From NCBI GenBank assembly GCA_947499565.1, contig CANMOV010000002.1, positions 372,001 to 436,000 on the forward strand: a DNA stretch of 64,000 bases, read 5' to 3'. Made by a program: the position numbers and the translations under genes. Position 1 is the stretch's first letter. Every line of letters begins with the position of its first letter. This DNA comes from an uncultured Croceitalea sp. (lineage in GTDB: Bacteria; Bacteroidota; Bacteroidia; Flavobacteriales; Flavobacteriaceae). The notes below the pieces were generated by a model, which worked only from the letters and a program-made list of their open reading frames with translations, searched no databases and was not told where the DNA came from. Below, piece after piece: positions 25,547-34,734 of this stretch.

Positions 25547-26779
25547 ATGGAAAACATGGCGCTTATTGAATCCTTTTCAGAGTTTAAGGATGATAAGTTT
25601 ATAGACAGAGTAACGTTAATGGCAATTTTGGAAGATGTATTCCGAAATGCATTAAAGAAGAAATTTGGTTCTGATGAGAATTTCGATATCATTATTAATC
25701 CGGATAAAGGGGATTTAGAGATATGGAGAAACCGTATTGTTGTTGAAGACGGTGAAGTTGAAGAGCCTAATGAGGAGATTTCATTAACAGAAGCTAGGAA
25801 AATTGAGCCTGATTTTGAAGTTGGTGAAGATGTTTCTGAGGAGGTAAAACTGATGGATTTAGGAAGGCGTGCAATTTTAGCACTTCGCCAAAATTTAATT
25901 TCTAAAATTCATGAACACGATAATACAACCATATACAAGCAGTTTAAAGATTTAGAAGGAGAAATTTATACGGCTGAAGTACATCACATTCGTCACAAAG
26001 CAATTATTTTGTTAGATGATGAGGGTAATGAAATTATTATGCCTAAAGAAAAACAGATTCCTTCAGATTTCTTTAGAAAAGGAGATAATGTTCGCGGGAT
26101 TATTGAAAGTGTAGAGTTAAAGGGTAACAAGCCAGCTATTCTAATGTCTAGAACTTCGCCTAAATTTTTAGAGCAATTGTTCTTTCAGGAAATTCCAGAA
26201 GTTTTCGATGGTTTAATTACTATTAAGAAAGCGGTTAGAATTCCAGGGGAAAAAGCAAAGGTTGCTGTAGATTCTTATGATGATAGAATTGACCCAGTTG
26301 GAGCTTGTGTTGGTATGAAAGGTTCCAGAATTCATGGTATCGTACGTGAATTGGGTAACGAGAATATAGATGTTATTAACTGGACGGGTAATCCTCAGTT
26401 AATGGTAACAAGAGCATTAAGTCCAGCGCGCGTTTCGTCGGTTAAGCTTAATGATGAAAAGATGACGGCGCAGGTTTATCTTAAGCCAGAAGAGGTTTCT
26501 AAGGCTATAGGTCGTGGAGGTCATAATATTCGATTGGCTGGTCAATTAACTGGTTATGAGATAGATGTATTTAGAGAAGGTGTAGAAGAAGACGTAGAAT
26601 TAACAGAATTCTCTGATGAAATAGATGCTTGGATAATAGAGGAATTTAAGAAGATTGGTCTAGACACTGCGCGTAGCGTACTAGAGCAAGATGCTGATGA
26701 TTTGGTAAAGCGTACTGATTTAGAAGAAGAGACGGTAGCAGAAGTGGTGCGTATTCTTAAATCAGAGTTTGAAGATTAG
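25547..26779 (+). CDS. nusA: transcription termination/antitermination factor NusA
   Basis: 410-aa NusA, which modulates RNA polymerase pausing, termination and antitermination. N-terminal RNAP-binding domain (about 1-130), S1 domain (about 135-200, GEIYTAEVHHIRHKAIILLDDEGNEIIMPK), then two KH domains (DPVGACVGMKGSRIHGIVRELGNENIDVI and VYLKPEEVSKAIGRGGHNIRLAGQLTGYEIDV). The acidic repeats of E. coli NusA are absent; a short helical tail follows, as in other Bacteroidetes. The start MENMALIESF agrees with the family. Confidence 0.96.
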   Translation: MENMALIESFSEFKDDKFIDRVTLMAILEDVFRNALKKKFGSDENFDIIINPDKGDLEIWRNRIVVEDGEVEEPNEEISLTEARKIEPDFEVGEDVSEEVKLMDLGRRAILALRQNLISKIHEHDNTTIYKQFKDLEGEIYTAEVHHIRHKAIILLDDEGNEIIMPKEKQIPSDFFRKGDNVRGIIESVELKGNKPAILMSRTSPKFLEQLFFQEIPEVFDGLITIKKAVRIPGEKAKVAVDSYDDRIDPVGACVGMKGSRIHGIVRELGNENIDVINWTGNPQLMVTRALSPARVSSVKLNDEKMTAQVYLKPEEVSKAIGRGGHNIRLAGQLTGYEIDVFREGVEEDVELTEFSDEIDAWIIEEFKKIGLDTARSVLEQDADDLVKRTDLEEETVAEVVRILKSEFED

Positions 26780-26781
26780 AT

Positions 26782-26789
26782 TATATTTG
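26782..26789 (+). promoter_or_regulatory. possible internal -7 element before infB
   Basis: TATATTTG followed by CACG lies in the 40-nt gap between nusA and infB. No TTG at -33 spacing is visible, so a separate infB promoter is only possible. Confidence 0.35.
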
Positions 26790-26819
26790 CACGAATTATA
26801 AAGGAATAGGAAACTATTT

Positions 26820-29567
26820 ATGGGAGGAAATCCAACAATACGATTAAATAAAGTTCTAAGGGAATTGAATATTTCATTAGACAGGGCTGTTGATCATTTA
26901 GCATCGCAAGGACATGATGTTGAAGCAAGACCAACAACTAAAATCACTGATGAAGTATATCAGGTGCTGTTGGATGAATTTCAAACAGATAAGAGTAAAA
27001 AGGTAGCTTCAAAAGAAGTTGCAGAAGAAAAGCAAAAGGAAAAAGAAGAACTTAGACTTCAACAGGAACGCGAACAAGAGGAGCGCAGGCTAGCAAGAGA
27101 AAGAAGGCAAGCTGCTTCCGAAGAAGTTATCAAGGCAAAAGCAGAACTTTCTGGACCCAAAACGGTTGGTAAAATCGATTTAGATAAAAAACCAAAAGTA
27201 AAAGAAGAGACTCCGGAACCTGAAAAACCAAAAGCAGAAGAAGCTCCTAAAGAAGTTAAAGCTGAACCAGTAGCTAAAAAAGAGGTAAAAAAAGAAGCTC
27301 CGGTTAAAGAAACTAAGAAAGAGACTCCTAAAAAAGAAGCTCCAGTTAAAGAAACTGAACCTGAGGTTGAAAACGCAGAAGAGAACGCTGCTCCAGAAAC
27401 TATTGAGACTCAATATAAGAAGCTATCTGGTCCTAAGATTACAGGTGATAAGATTGACTTAACTAAGTTTCAAAAACCTAAGAAAAAGAAAGAAGAGCCT
27501 AAAAAGGCTGACGCTAATGCTGCTGCTGACCGTAAAAAAAGGAGAAGGCGTATTGTAAGTAATAAAAATACAGGCGGTGCTCCAAGGCAAAAAGGTACTG
27601 GTCCAGCTGCTAATCGTGGAAGAGGCGGTCAAAGACCAAATTCAATTCCAAAAGTTGAGCCTACAGAGGAAGAAGTACAAAAGCAGGTTCGAGAGACATT
27701 GGAGAAACTCCAAGGTAAATCGAATAAAGGGAAAAAAGGAGCTAAGTATCGAAGAGATAAACGAGATCAACACCGTCAACAGACAGAGAAAGATCTTGAA
27801 CAGCAAGAATTAGAAAGTAAGCTATTAAAAGTAACGGAGTTTGTTACTGCTAATGAGATGGCCACTATGATGAGTGTCTCCACTACAGATATTATTTCTG
27901 CTTGTATGTCTCTAGGGATGATGGTGACGATGAACCAACGATTAGATGCAGAAACACTTACCATTGTTGCGGAAGAGTTTGGGTACGAGGTAGAGTTTGT
28001 TACAGCAGAAATAGAGGAATCTATTGAGGTTGAAGAAGATAAGGCAGAAGATTTAAAGGAGCGTGCGCCAATTGTTACCGTAATGGGCCACGTAGATCAT
28101 GGTAAAACTTCGCTTCTAGATTATATCCGTGAAGAAAATGTAATTGCAGGAGAGAGTGGTGGTATTACCCAGCACATTGGGGCTTATGGGGTTACATTAG
28201 AGAATGGACAAAAAATCGCATTCTTAGATACTCCTGGTCACGAGGCATTTACGGCGATGCGTGCTAGAGGTGCTCAGGTTACAGATATTGCTATTATTGT
28301 TGTAGCAGCAGATGATGATATTATGCCGCAAACAAAAGAGGCTATCAGTCATGCTCAAGCTGCGGGTGTGCCAATAGTATTTGCAATTAATAAAATTGAT
28401 AGACCTACAGCAAATCCCGATAAGATTAAAGAAGGATTGGCACAAATGGATTTATTGGTAGAAGACTGGGGTGGTAAAATACAATCTCATGACATTTCTG
28501 CTAAAACAGGCGAAGGTGTTAAGGATTTACTTGAAAAAGTATTGCTGGAGGCTGAGTTATTAGAGTTGAAAGCGAATCCGGATAAGTTGGCAAATGGAAC
28601 TGTGGTTGAGGCATTTCTAGATAAAGGTAGAGGCTATGTTTCTACTATTTTAGTGCAAGCAGGTACGCTTAAGGTTGGAGATTACGTTTTAGCTGGAACT
28701 ACTAGTGGTAAGGTGAAGGCGATGCAAGATGAGCGAGGTAAAACTATTAAAGAAGCTGGACCAGCGACTCCGGTTTCTATATTAGGTTTAGATGGCGCTC
28801 CACAGGCGGGAGATAAGTTTAATGTGTTGGATGATGAGCGAGAAGCAAAAACTATTGCAACAAAACGTTCTCAATTACAACGTGAGCAATCTGTAAGAAC
28901 ACAAAGACATATTACGCTTGATGAAATTGGTAGACGTATTGCGTTAGGTGATTTCCAAGAATTGAATATTATATTAAAAGGTGATGTTGATGGTTCGGTT
29001 GAAGCATTAACAGATTCTTTCCAAAAACTATCTACAGACGAGATTCAGGTAAACATTATCCATAAAGGTGTTGGTGCTATTACAGAATCTGATGTATTGT
29101 TGGCTAGCGCTTCTGATGCAATTATTATTGGATTCAATGTACGACCAATGGGTAATGCCCGTGAAATTGCAGATAAGGAAGAAATCGATATCAGAATGTA
29201 TTCTATCATCTATGCAGCCATCAATGACTTGAAGGATGCGATGGAAGGAATGCTTTCTCCTGAAATTAAAGAAGAAATCACAGGTACTGCGGAAATTAGG
29301 GAAACTTTCAAAATCTCTAAGATTGGAACAATTGCTGGGTGTATGGTAACCACTGGTAAAATCTTTAGAAACTCTCAGATTAGATTAATACGCGATGGAG
29401 TGGTAATTTTCACAGGTGAACTTGCTTCTTTAAAACGTTTTAAAGATGATGTGAAAGAAGTTGCCAAGGGTTATGACTGTGGATTGCAGGTTAAAAACTA
29501 CAATGACATCAAAGAATTGGATATTGTAGAAGCATTCCAAGAAGTAGCAGTTAAGAAAAAGCTATAA
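26820..29567 (+). CDS. infB: translation initiation factor IF-2
   Basis: 915-aa GTPase that places initiator tRNA on the ribosome. N-terminal IF2N motif ([21 protein letters not shown]), then a long Lys/Glu/Pro-rich linker to about residue 330, then the GTPase domain with GHVDHGKTS (about 422), DTPGHEAF and NKID, followed by domains II-IV ([27 protein letters not shown]). The low-complexity linker creates antisense shadow frames only. Third gene of the operon; its stop is 3 nt from the convergent SPOR gene, with no terminator between. Confidence 0.97.
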   Translation: MGGNPTIRLNKVLRELNISLDRAVDHLASQGHDVEARPTTKITDEVYQVLLDEFQTDKSKKVASKEVAEEKQKEKEELRLQQEREQEERRLARERRQAASEEVIKAKAELSGPKTVGKIDLDKKPKVKEETPEPEKPKAEEAPKEVKAEPVAKKEVKKEAPVKETKKETPKKEAPVKETEPEVENAEENAAPETIETQYKKLSGPKITGDKIDLTKFQKPKKKKEEPKKADANAAADRKKRRRRIVSNKNTGGAPRQKGTGPAANRGRGGQRPNSIPKVEPTEEEVQKQVRETLEKLQGKSNKGKKGAKYRRDKRDQHRQQTEKDLEQQELESKLLKVTEFVTANEMATMMSVSTTDIISACMSLGMMVTMNQRLDAETLTIVAEEFGYEVEFVTAEIEESIEVEEDKAEDLKERAPIVTVMGHVDHGKTSLLDYIREENVIAGESGGITQHIGAYGVTLENGQKIAFLDTPGHEAFTAMRARGAQVTDIAIIVVAADDDIMPQTKEAISHAQAAGVPIVFAINKIDRPTANPDKIKEGLAQMDLLVEDWGGKIQSHDISAKTGEGVKDLLEKVLLEAELLELKANPDKLANGTVVEAFLDKGRGYVSTILVQAGTLKVGDYVLAGTTSGKVKAMQDERGKTIKEAGPATPVSILGLDGAPQAGDKFNVLDDEREAKTIATKRSQLQREQSVRTQRHITLDEIGRRIALGDFQELNIILKGDVDGSVEALTDSFQKLSTDEIQVNIIHKGVGAITESDVLLASASDAIIIGFNVRPMGNAREIADKEEIDIRMYSIIYAAINDLKDAMEGMLSPEIKEEITGTAEIRETFKISKIGTIAGCMVTTGKIFRNSQIRLIRDGVVIFTGELASLKRFKDDVKEVAKGYDCGLQVKNYNDIKELDIVEAFQEVAVKKKL

Positions 29568-29570
29568 TCT

Positions 29571-29939
29571 TTAAGAATTAATTTTTTGAGGTAAAAGAAA
29601 TGCGTTGGGGTATTTCTTTCTTACCTTAATAAGTCTACGTTGTGCTTCCATTTTTGTTTTAAACTTCCCTAATCTAACTCTATAGGTAGGTTCTTTAAAA
29701 TCAATTTTTGAAAACCACCCTGGGAAATCAATATCAACTTTAGATTTTAAATTTTGAGCTTCTTGGTGTCTCCCAAAACCAACCTGAATTTGGTAGTAAC
29801 CAGAATTGGTATTTGCGTCTTTATAGATTTCTACAAGTTGGTCAATTTTAGGGTCTTGTTCAATCGTTATTGTTCCTTCTTGGCTAAAGCTGAAAAAGGA
29901 AAAAAGTAATAGAAGTATTGTTAGTATAGGGGTTTTCAT
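29571..29939 (-). CDS. exported SPOR-domain protein
   Basis: 122-aa protein with a signal peptide (MKTPILTILLLLFSFFSFSQ) and a SPOR domain at about 45-118 (GYYQIQVGFGRHQEAQNLKSKVDIDFPGW, YRVRLGKFKTKMEAQRRLIKVRKKYPNAFLLPQ). SPOR domains bind denuded peptidoglycan glycan strands, often at the division site, so a periplasmic cell-wall role is likely. Own promoter; convergent with infB. Confidence 0.88.
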   Translation of the reverse strand: MKTPILTILLLLFSFFSFSQEGTITIEQDPKIDQLVEIYKDANTNSGYYQIQVGFGRHQEAQNLKSKVDIDFPGWFSKIDFKEPTYRVRLGKFKTKMEAQRRLIKVRKKYPNAFLLPQKINS

Positions 29940-29972
29940 GTGTTGTGTGTTATAGTGTAACTGTCATTAATA

Positions 29973-30000
29973 CAAATGTAATTTTTTCTCTTTTAAACAA
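29973..30000 (-). promoter_or_regulatory. promoter of the SPOR gene
   Basis: On the minus strand, TTG (29998-30000), a 17-nt spacer and TACATTTG (29973-29980). The leader to the ATG is about 30 nt. Confidence 0.75.
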
Positions 30001-30079
30001 ATTACATTCACTTTATTTAGAATGTTTATAAATTAGATATTATAAATCCCTTAACATTTTAAAAAACCAAGCTGTGTCG

Positions 30080-30087
30080 TATTTTTG
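30080..30087 (+). promoter_or_regulatory. possible -7 element of the act-cox operon
   Basis: TATTTTTG fits the -7 consensus and lies about 90 nt before actA, in the 234-nt gap after the divergent SPOR gene. No TTG stands at the expected -33 distance (only a T-run), so the assignment is tentative. Nothing else is recognised in this gap apart from the SPOR promoter. Confidence 0.35.
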
Positions 30088-30173
30088 TATCCAATTTGAA
30101 GCACGCTAGAGCTTAACTCTCACAGTATCAATAGGAAATATCGTGCCAAAATTCTGATAGCAATTAAGATAAT

Positions 30174-31547
30174 ATGAAACAGGTTTTGAACCGCATTCAA
30201 TTTTCAAGTTTTTTTAGCCTTAGTCTACTATTAGTTCTCCAACTAATTTCATTTTCAACATATTCTCAAGAAGATGCTACCACCGAAGTTGCTCCTGCTG
30301 AAGAAGCTGCTGATTTGGGAGGCGACCCTGTTGAGGGAAAGAAAATTTTTAATGTCAATTGTGCATCTTGTCATGCTTTGGATAGAAAAATGACGGGCCC
30401 TGCATTACGTAATGTTGAAGCAAGACTTGCAGAAGATGAAGGATTAGACAAGACATGGTTGTCTGCTTGGATAAGAAATAGCGCAGGGGTTATTGCTTCT
30501 GGTGATGCTTATGCAAATAAGATATACAACGAGTACAATCAAACGGCAATGACGGCCTTTCCTACCTTGTCGGATATTGATATTGATAACATCTTAGCTT
30601 ATACGGCTGCTCCTGCACCCGCGCCAAAAACTGCTGTAGTTGCTACTGGTAATGGTGGAGGTGAATCTGGCAATGGTGGAGTCTCAAATGAAATAATTTT
30701 AGGTGCTTTAGCTTTAGTTTTTGGCTTGCTTGTGATAATGTTGTTTTTAGTGAACAATACATTGCGCAAAATTGCTGAAGCTAATGGAGTTCAAGTTGTA
30801 AAAGATGCTGCTGAGAAAAGAACACCAATTTGGAAAGCATTTGCTCAAAATCAGTTTTTAATATTCTGTACGGTAATTGTATTCTTATTAGGGAGTGCGT
30901 ATTTTGCATATAGCTGGATGTCGCAGATTGGTATAGACCAAGGGTATGCTCCAGTGCAGCCTATTCATTATTCTCATAGAATACATGCTGGAGTAAATAA
31001 AATTGAATGTCAGTACTGTCACTCTTCTGCAAGAGTGTCTAAACACTCTGGGATTCCTGCATTGAATGTTTGTATGAACTGTCATAAATCAATTTATGAG
31101 TACAAAGGTCCTGTTGATGGTCCAAGTGCAGATGATTTGGCGGCGGGGTATACCAATGAATTCTATACTAAAGAAATAAAGAAGTTATACAAAGCTGTTG
31201 GATGGGATGAGGAAAGTCAGCAATATACTGGAGAATCGCAACCTGTAGAATGGGTTAGAATTCATAACCTTCCAGATTTTGCTTATTTCAATCACTCACA
31301 GCATGTTACTGTTGGTAAGATTGAATGTCAAACTTGTCACGGTCCAGTTGAGGAGATGGAAGTAATGTATCAATATTCTCCTTTAACCATGGGTTGGTGT
31401 ATTAACTGTCACAGAGAGACTGAGGTTCAAGTGGCGGATAATGCATATTATGAAAAAATTCATGAAGAGCTTTCAAAGAAGTATGGCGTAGAGAAATTGA
31501 CGGCGGCTCAAATGGGTGGATTAGAATGTGGTAAGTGCCACTATTAA
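30174..31547 (+). CDS. actA: alternative complex III subunit ActA, multiheme cytochrome c
   Basis: 457-aa membrane-anchored multiheme cytochrome of alternative complex III, which oxidises menaquinol. Signal peptide (about 1-31), a monoheme domain with CASCH (63-67), membrane helices near 175-195 and 222-243, then a C-terminal domain with five more heme motifs: CQYCH, CMNCH, CQTCH, CINCH and CGKCH, the last at 452-456. That makes six CXXCH motifs, while the family is usually called pentaheme; the extra one is in the N-terminal cytochrome-c-like domain. First gene of actABCDEF-coxBA; actB starts 28 nt later. Confidence 0.95.
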   Translation: MKQVLNRIQFSSFFSLSLLLVLQLISFSTYSQEDATTEVAPAEEAADLGGDPVEGKKIFNVNCASCHALDRKMTGPALRNVEARLAEDEGLDKTWLSAWIRNSAGVIASGDAYANKIYNEYNQTAMTAFPTLSDIDIDNILAYTAAPAPAPKTAVVATGNGGGESGNGGVSNEIILGALALVFGLLVIMLFLVNNTLRKIAEANGVQVVKDAAEKRTPIWKAFAQNQFLIFCTVIVFLLGSAYFAYSWMSQIGIDQGYAPVQPIHYSHRIHAGVNKIECQYCHSSARVSKHSGIPALNVCMNCHKSIYEYKGPVDGPSADDLAAGYTNEFYTKEIKKLYKAVGWDEESQQYTGESQPVEWVRIHNLPDFAYFNHSQHVTVGKIECQTCHGPVEEMEVMYQYSPLTMGWCINCHRETEVQVADNAYYEKIHEELSKKYGVEKLTAAQMGGLECGKCHY

Positions 31548-31575
31548 TAAAAAAGAAGTTATTTCAATAAAGCAT

Positions 31576-34500
31576 ATGGCATCAAACAAAAAATATTGGA
31601 AAAGTGAAGCGGAGTTAAATCCGAACGATTCCATTGTTGAGACGCTAAAACAGAACGAGTTTACGGAGCAAATTCCTGTTGATGAGTTTTTAGGCGATAA
31701 AGAAACGTTGTCTGAATCATCTACAAATAGAAGGGATTTCTTAAAATATGTAGGCTTTAGTACAGCTGCTGCTTCTTTGGCAGCATGTGAAGGGCCGGTA
31801 CATAAATCGCTTCCTTATGTGGTTCAACCTGAAAATATTGTACCAGGTGTAGCTAATTATTATGCTACTGCAATTGCTGATGGATTTGACTTTGCTAGTG
31901 TTTTGGTTAAAACACGAGAAGGTCGTCCAATTAAGATTGAAAATAACGATAGGGCTAAGGTTAACGGCGGTGCAAACGCAAGAGTAAATGCTTCCGTTCT
32001 TGGTTTATATGATAGTACGCGGATCCAAGGACCCACTGCAAATGGTGAAGCTATATCTTGGGAGGACTTAGATAATAGAGTAAAAGGTGGTTTAACTGCT
32101 GCTAAAAACTCAGGAAAGCAAATTGCTTTGTTGACGCAAACCTATGCAAGTCCATCAACTCATAAATTAATTGAAGAATTTACTGCTGCTTATGGTAATG
32201 TAAACCATGTGGTTTATGACGCTATTTCGGAAGATGCGGCTTTAAATGCTTTTGAAGCAGCTTATGGCGAAAGAGCTTTAGCTGATTACCACTTTGATAA
32301 AGCGGAACTTATTGTTTCTTTCGCAGCAGATTTCCTTGCGGATTGGCAAGGTGGTGGGTATGATTCTGCTTATTCGAAAGCAAAAGTGCCACACCATGGT
32401 AAAATGTCTCGTCATATCCATTTAGAATCAAACATGTCTCTTACGGGAGCAAATGCTGATAGAAGAGTTCCAATGAAACCATCTGAGTTAAAGGTTGCTT
32501 TAGCAAAATTGTATGGTAAATTAAATGGAAGCAATGTTGCTGGGGGGAGTTCAGATATCGATGCTGTAGTTGCTCAAATTGCCAAAGAGGTAAAGAAAGC
32601 TGGAAGCAAAGCAGTCGTAGTTTGTGGTTTGAATGATGAAAATGCTCAAACGGTAGTTTTAGCTATTAATAAGTTGTTGCAAAGTGAGGCTTTTGATACA
32701 GAAAGCCCTAAATATATTCGTCGAGGAAGTACGGCTAAAGTCAATAAGTTAATTGCTGATATGAAAGCTGGACGTGTTGGTGCTGTATTGATTGATGGGG
32801 TTAACCCAGTGTATTCTTTGCCAAATGCTTCAGATTTTGTTGAAGGATTGGGTAAAGTAGGATTGTCGGTGAGTTGTTCTTTTAATAATGATGAAACAGC
32901 GCAAGCTGTAGGTTCTATTGCTGCTGCCTCTCATTTCTTAGAGTCTTGGGGTGATTTAGAGATGAAAAAAGGACATTTTGCTTTAATGCAACCTGCTATT
33001 CGAGAATTGTTTGATACCAGACAGTTTCAGTCTTGTTTATTAACATGGATGGGTAGTGATAAAACATATTACGAGTACATCAAAGAGAATTGGACAACTT
33101 CAATTTTAAATGGTGCTAGTTGGAACAAAACATTACAAGATGGTGTTTTTTCTATGCCTATAGTTTCAAATAGTGAGCAAACTGCTGCAACTACTGCTTC
33201 CGTTTCTGATGAAGAGGCTGAAGAAGTTTCTTCCGCCGTTCCAATTGCTTCTGCAATTCGAACTTTAGCAAACACAACTTCTGGAGATATGGAGTTGCTA
33301 TTGTATTCTAAAGTAGGGATGGGCGATGGTAAACAAGCTAATAATCCATGGTTACAAGAATTCCCTGATCCTATTACTAGAGTTTCTTGGGATAACTACA
33401 TTACTATTTCCAAGGCTGATGCTGAAGGGAAATTTGAAAATTATAATGTGGCTAATGGTGGATTAGACGGTAGTTACGCAAATGTAACTGTAGATGGTAC
33501 CACTTTAGAAAATGTTCCCGTTATCATTCAGCCTGGTCAGGCTAAAGGAACTATAGGGCTTTCCTTTGGATATGGCAAAAGTGCTGGTATGAAAGAAGAG
33601 ATGCAGACAGGTGTCAACGCATTTCAATTATATAAAAACTTTAATAATGTGCAGTCGGTTTCAATTTCTAAAGCCGAAGGGATACATGAATTTGCTTGTA
33701 TTCAATTGCACAATACCTTAATGGGGCGGGGGGATATCATCAAAGAAACTACTTTGGAGATTTTCAACACTAAAGATCACCACGAATGGAATCCAATGCC
33801 GGAGGTTTCTTTAAATCATCAAGAAACTCCAGTTACCTCGCCAGAGGTAGATTTATGGCAAGAGTTTGATCGTTCTATAGGACATCATTTTAACTTATCA
33901 ATCGATTTAAATGCGTGTACCGGTTGTGGTGCTTGTGTTATCGCTTGTCATGCAGAGAATAATGTACCGGTAGTTGGTAAACAAGAGATACGTCGTTCAC
34001 GTGATATGCACTGGTTACGTATAGATAGGTATTATTCTTCGGAAGACACTTTTGAAGGGGATAATGAGAAGAAAGATAATTTAGATGGACTTTGGGGTGA
34101 TAATGGTTCTTTAGGCGGTTTTGGTGAGATGGAGAATCCATCTGCTAATCCTCAAGTAGCATTCCAGCCTGTAATGTGTCAGCATTGTAATCACGCACCT
34201 TGTGAAACTGTTTGTCCTGTTGCTGCAACAGCGCATTCTCGTCAAGGTCAGAACCATATGGCGTATAACAGATGTGTAGGTACCAGATATTGTGCTAACA
34301 ACTGTCCTTATAAAGTAAGACGATTTAACTGGTTCTTATATAATAATAACGACGAATTCGATTACTACATGAACAACGATTTAGGAAAGATGGTTATCAA
34401 TCCTGATGTTAACGTACGTTCTAGAGGGGTAATGGAAAAATGTTCTATGTGTATTCAAATGACGCAAAAAACTATTTTGGATGCTAAAAGGGACGGTCGA

Positions 34501-34701
34501 CAAGTTAAGGACGGAGAATTCCAGACTGCTTGTTCTTCTGCATGTAGCAGTGGAGCTATGGTATTTGGAGATATTAATGATAAAGAGAGTAAAATAGCCG
34601 AGTTAAAAGAAGATGATAGAATGTACCACTTGTTAGAGCATGTAGGAACAAAACCAAATGTGTTCTACCATGTTAAAGTGAGAAATACAAACGAGGCATA
34701 A
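31576..34701 (+). CDS. actB: alternative complex III subunit ActB, iron-sulfur protein
   Basis: 1041-aa peripheral subunit with a molybdopterin-oxidoreductase-like N-terminal part (about 90-720) that in this family carries no molybdenum cofactor, and a ferredoxin-like C-terminal part. Four cluster-binding groups are visible: CTGCGACVIACH (about 781), CQHCNHAPCETVCP (about 868), CVGTRYCANNCP (about 900) and CSMC with CSSAC (about 955-987). A Tat-like segment NRRDFLKYVGFSTAAASLAAC lies internally at about 51-71, typical for ActB. The ATG at 31576 (MASNKKYWKSEAELNP) is chosen because the longer frame overlaps the actA end. Confidence 0.95.
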   Translation: MASNKKYWKSEAELNPNDSIVETLKQNEFTEQIPVDEFLGDKETLSESSTNRRDFLKYVGFSTAAASLAACEGPVHKSLPYVVQPENIVPGVANYYATAIADGFDFASVLVKTREGRPIKIENNDRAKVNGGANARVNASVLGLYDSTRIQGPTANGEAISWEDLDNRVKGGLTAAKNSGKQIALLTQTYASPSTHKLIEEFTAAYGNVNHVVYDAISEDAALNAFEAAYGERALADYHFDKAELIVSFAADFLADWQGGGYDSAYSKAKVPHHGKMSRHIHLESNMSLTGANADRRVPMKPSELKVALAKLYGKLNGSNVAGGSSDIDAVVAQIAKEVKKAGSKAVVVCGLNDENAQTVVLAINKLLQSEAFDTESPKYIRRGSTAKVNKLIADMKAGRVGAVLIDGVNPVYSLPNASDFVEGLGKVGLSVSCSFNNDETAQAVGSIAAASHFLESWGDLEMKKGHFALMQPAIRELFDTRQFQSCLLTWMGSDKTYYEYIKENWTTSILNGASWNKTLQDGVFSMPIVSNSEQTAATTASVSDEEAEEVSSAVPIASAIRTLANTTSGDMELLLYSKVGMGDGKQANNPWLQEFPDPITRVSWDNYITISKADAEGKFENYNVANGGLDGSYANVTVDGTTLENVPVIIQPGQAKGTIGLSFGYGKSAGMKEEMQTGVNAFQLYKNFNNVQSVSISKAEGIHEFACIQLHNTLMGRGDIIKETTLEIFNTKDHHEWNPMPEVSLNHQETPVTSPEVDLWQEFDRSIGHHFNLSIDLNACTGCGACVIACHAENNVPVVGKQEIRRSRDMHWLRIDRYYSSEDTFEGDNEKKDNLDGLWGDNGSLGGFGEMENPSANPQVAFQPVMCQHCNHAPCETVCPVAATAHSRQGQNHMAYNRCVGTRYCANNCPYKVRRFNWFLYNNNDEFDYYMNNDLGKMVINPDVNVRSRGVMEKCSMCIQMTQKTILDAKRDGRQVKDGEFQTACSSACSSGAMVFGDINDKESKIAELKEDDRMYHLLEHVGTKPNVFYHVKVRNTNEA

Positions 34702-34734
34702 CCAAAGAATAAGCAAGAAACTAGAATAGATATT

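Noticed and set aside
27180..27413. Minus-strand frame rich in Phe and Ser opposite the infB linker
   Set aside because: A composition artefact of the Lys/Glu-rich low-complexity linker of IF-2.
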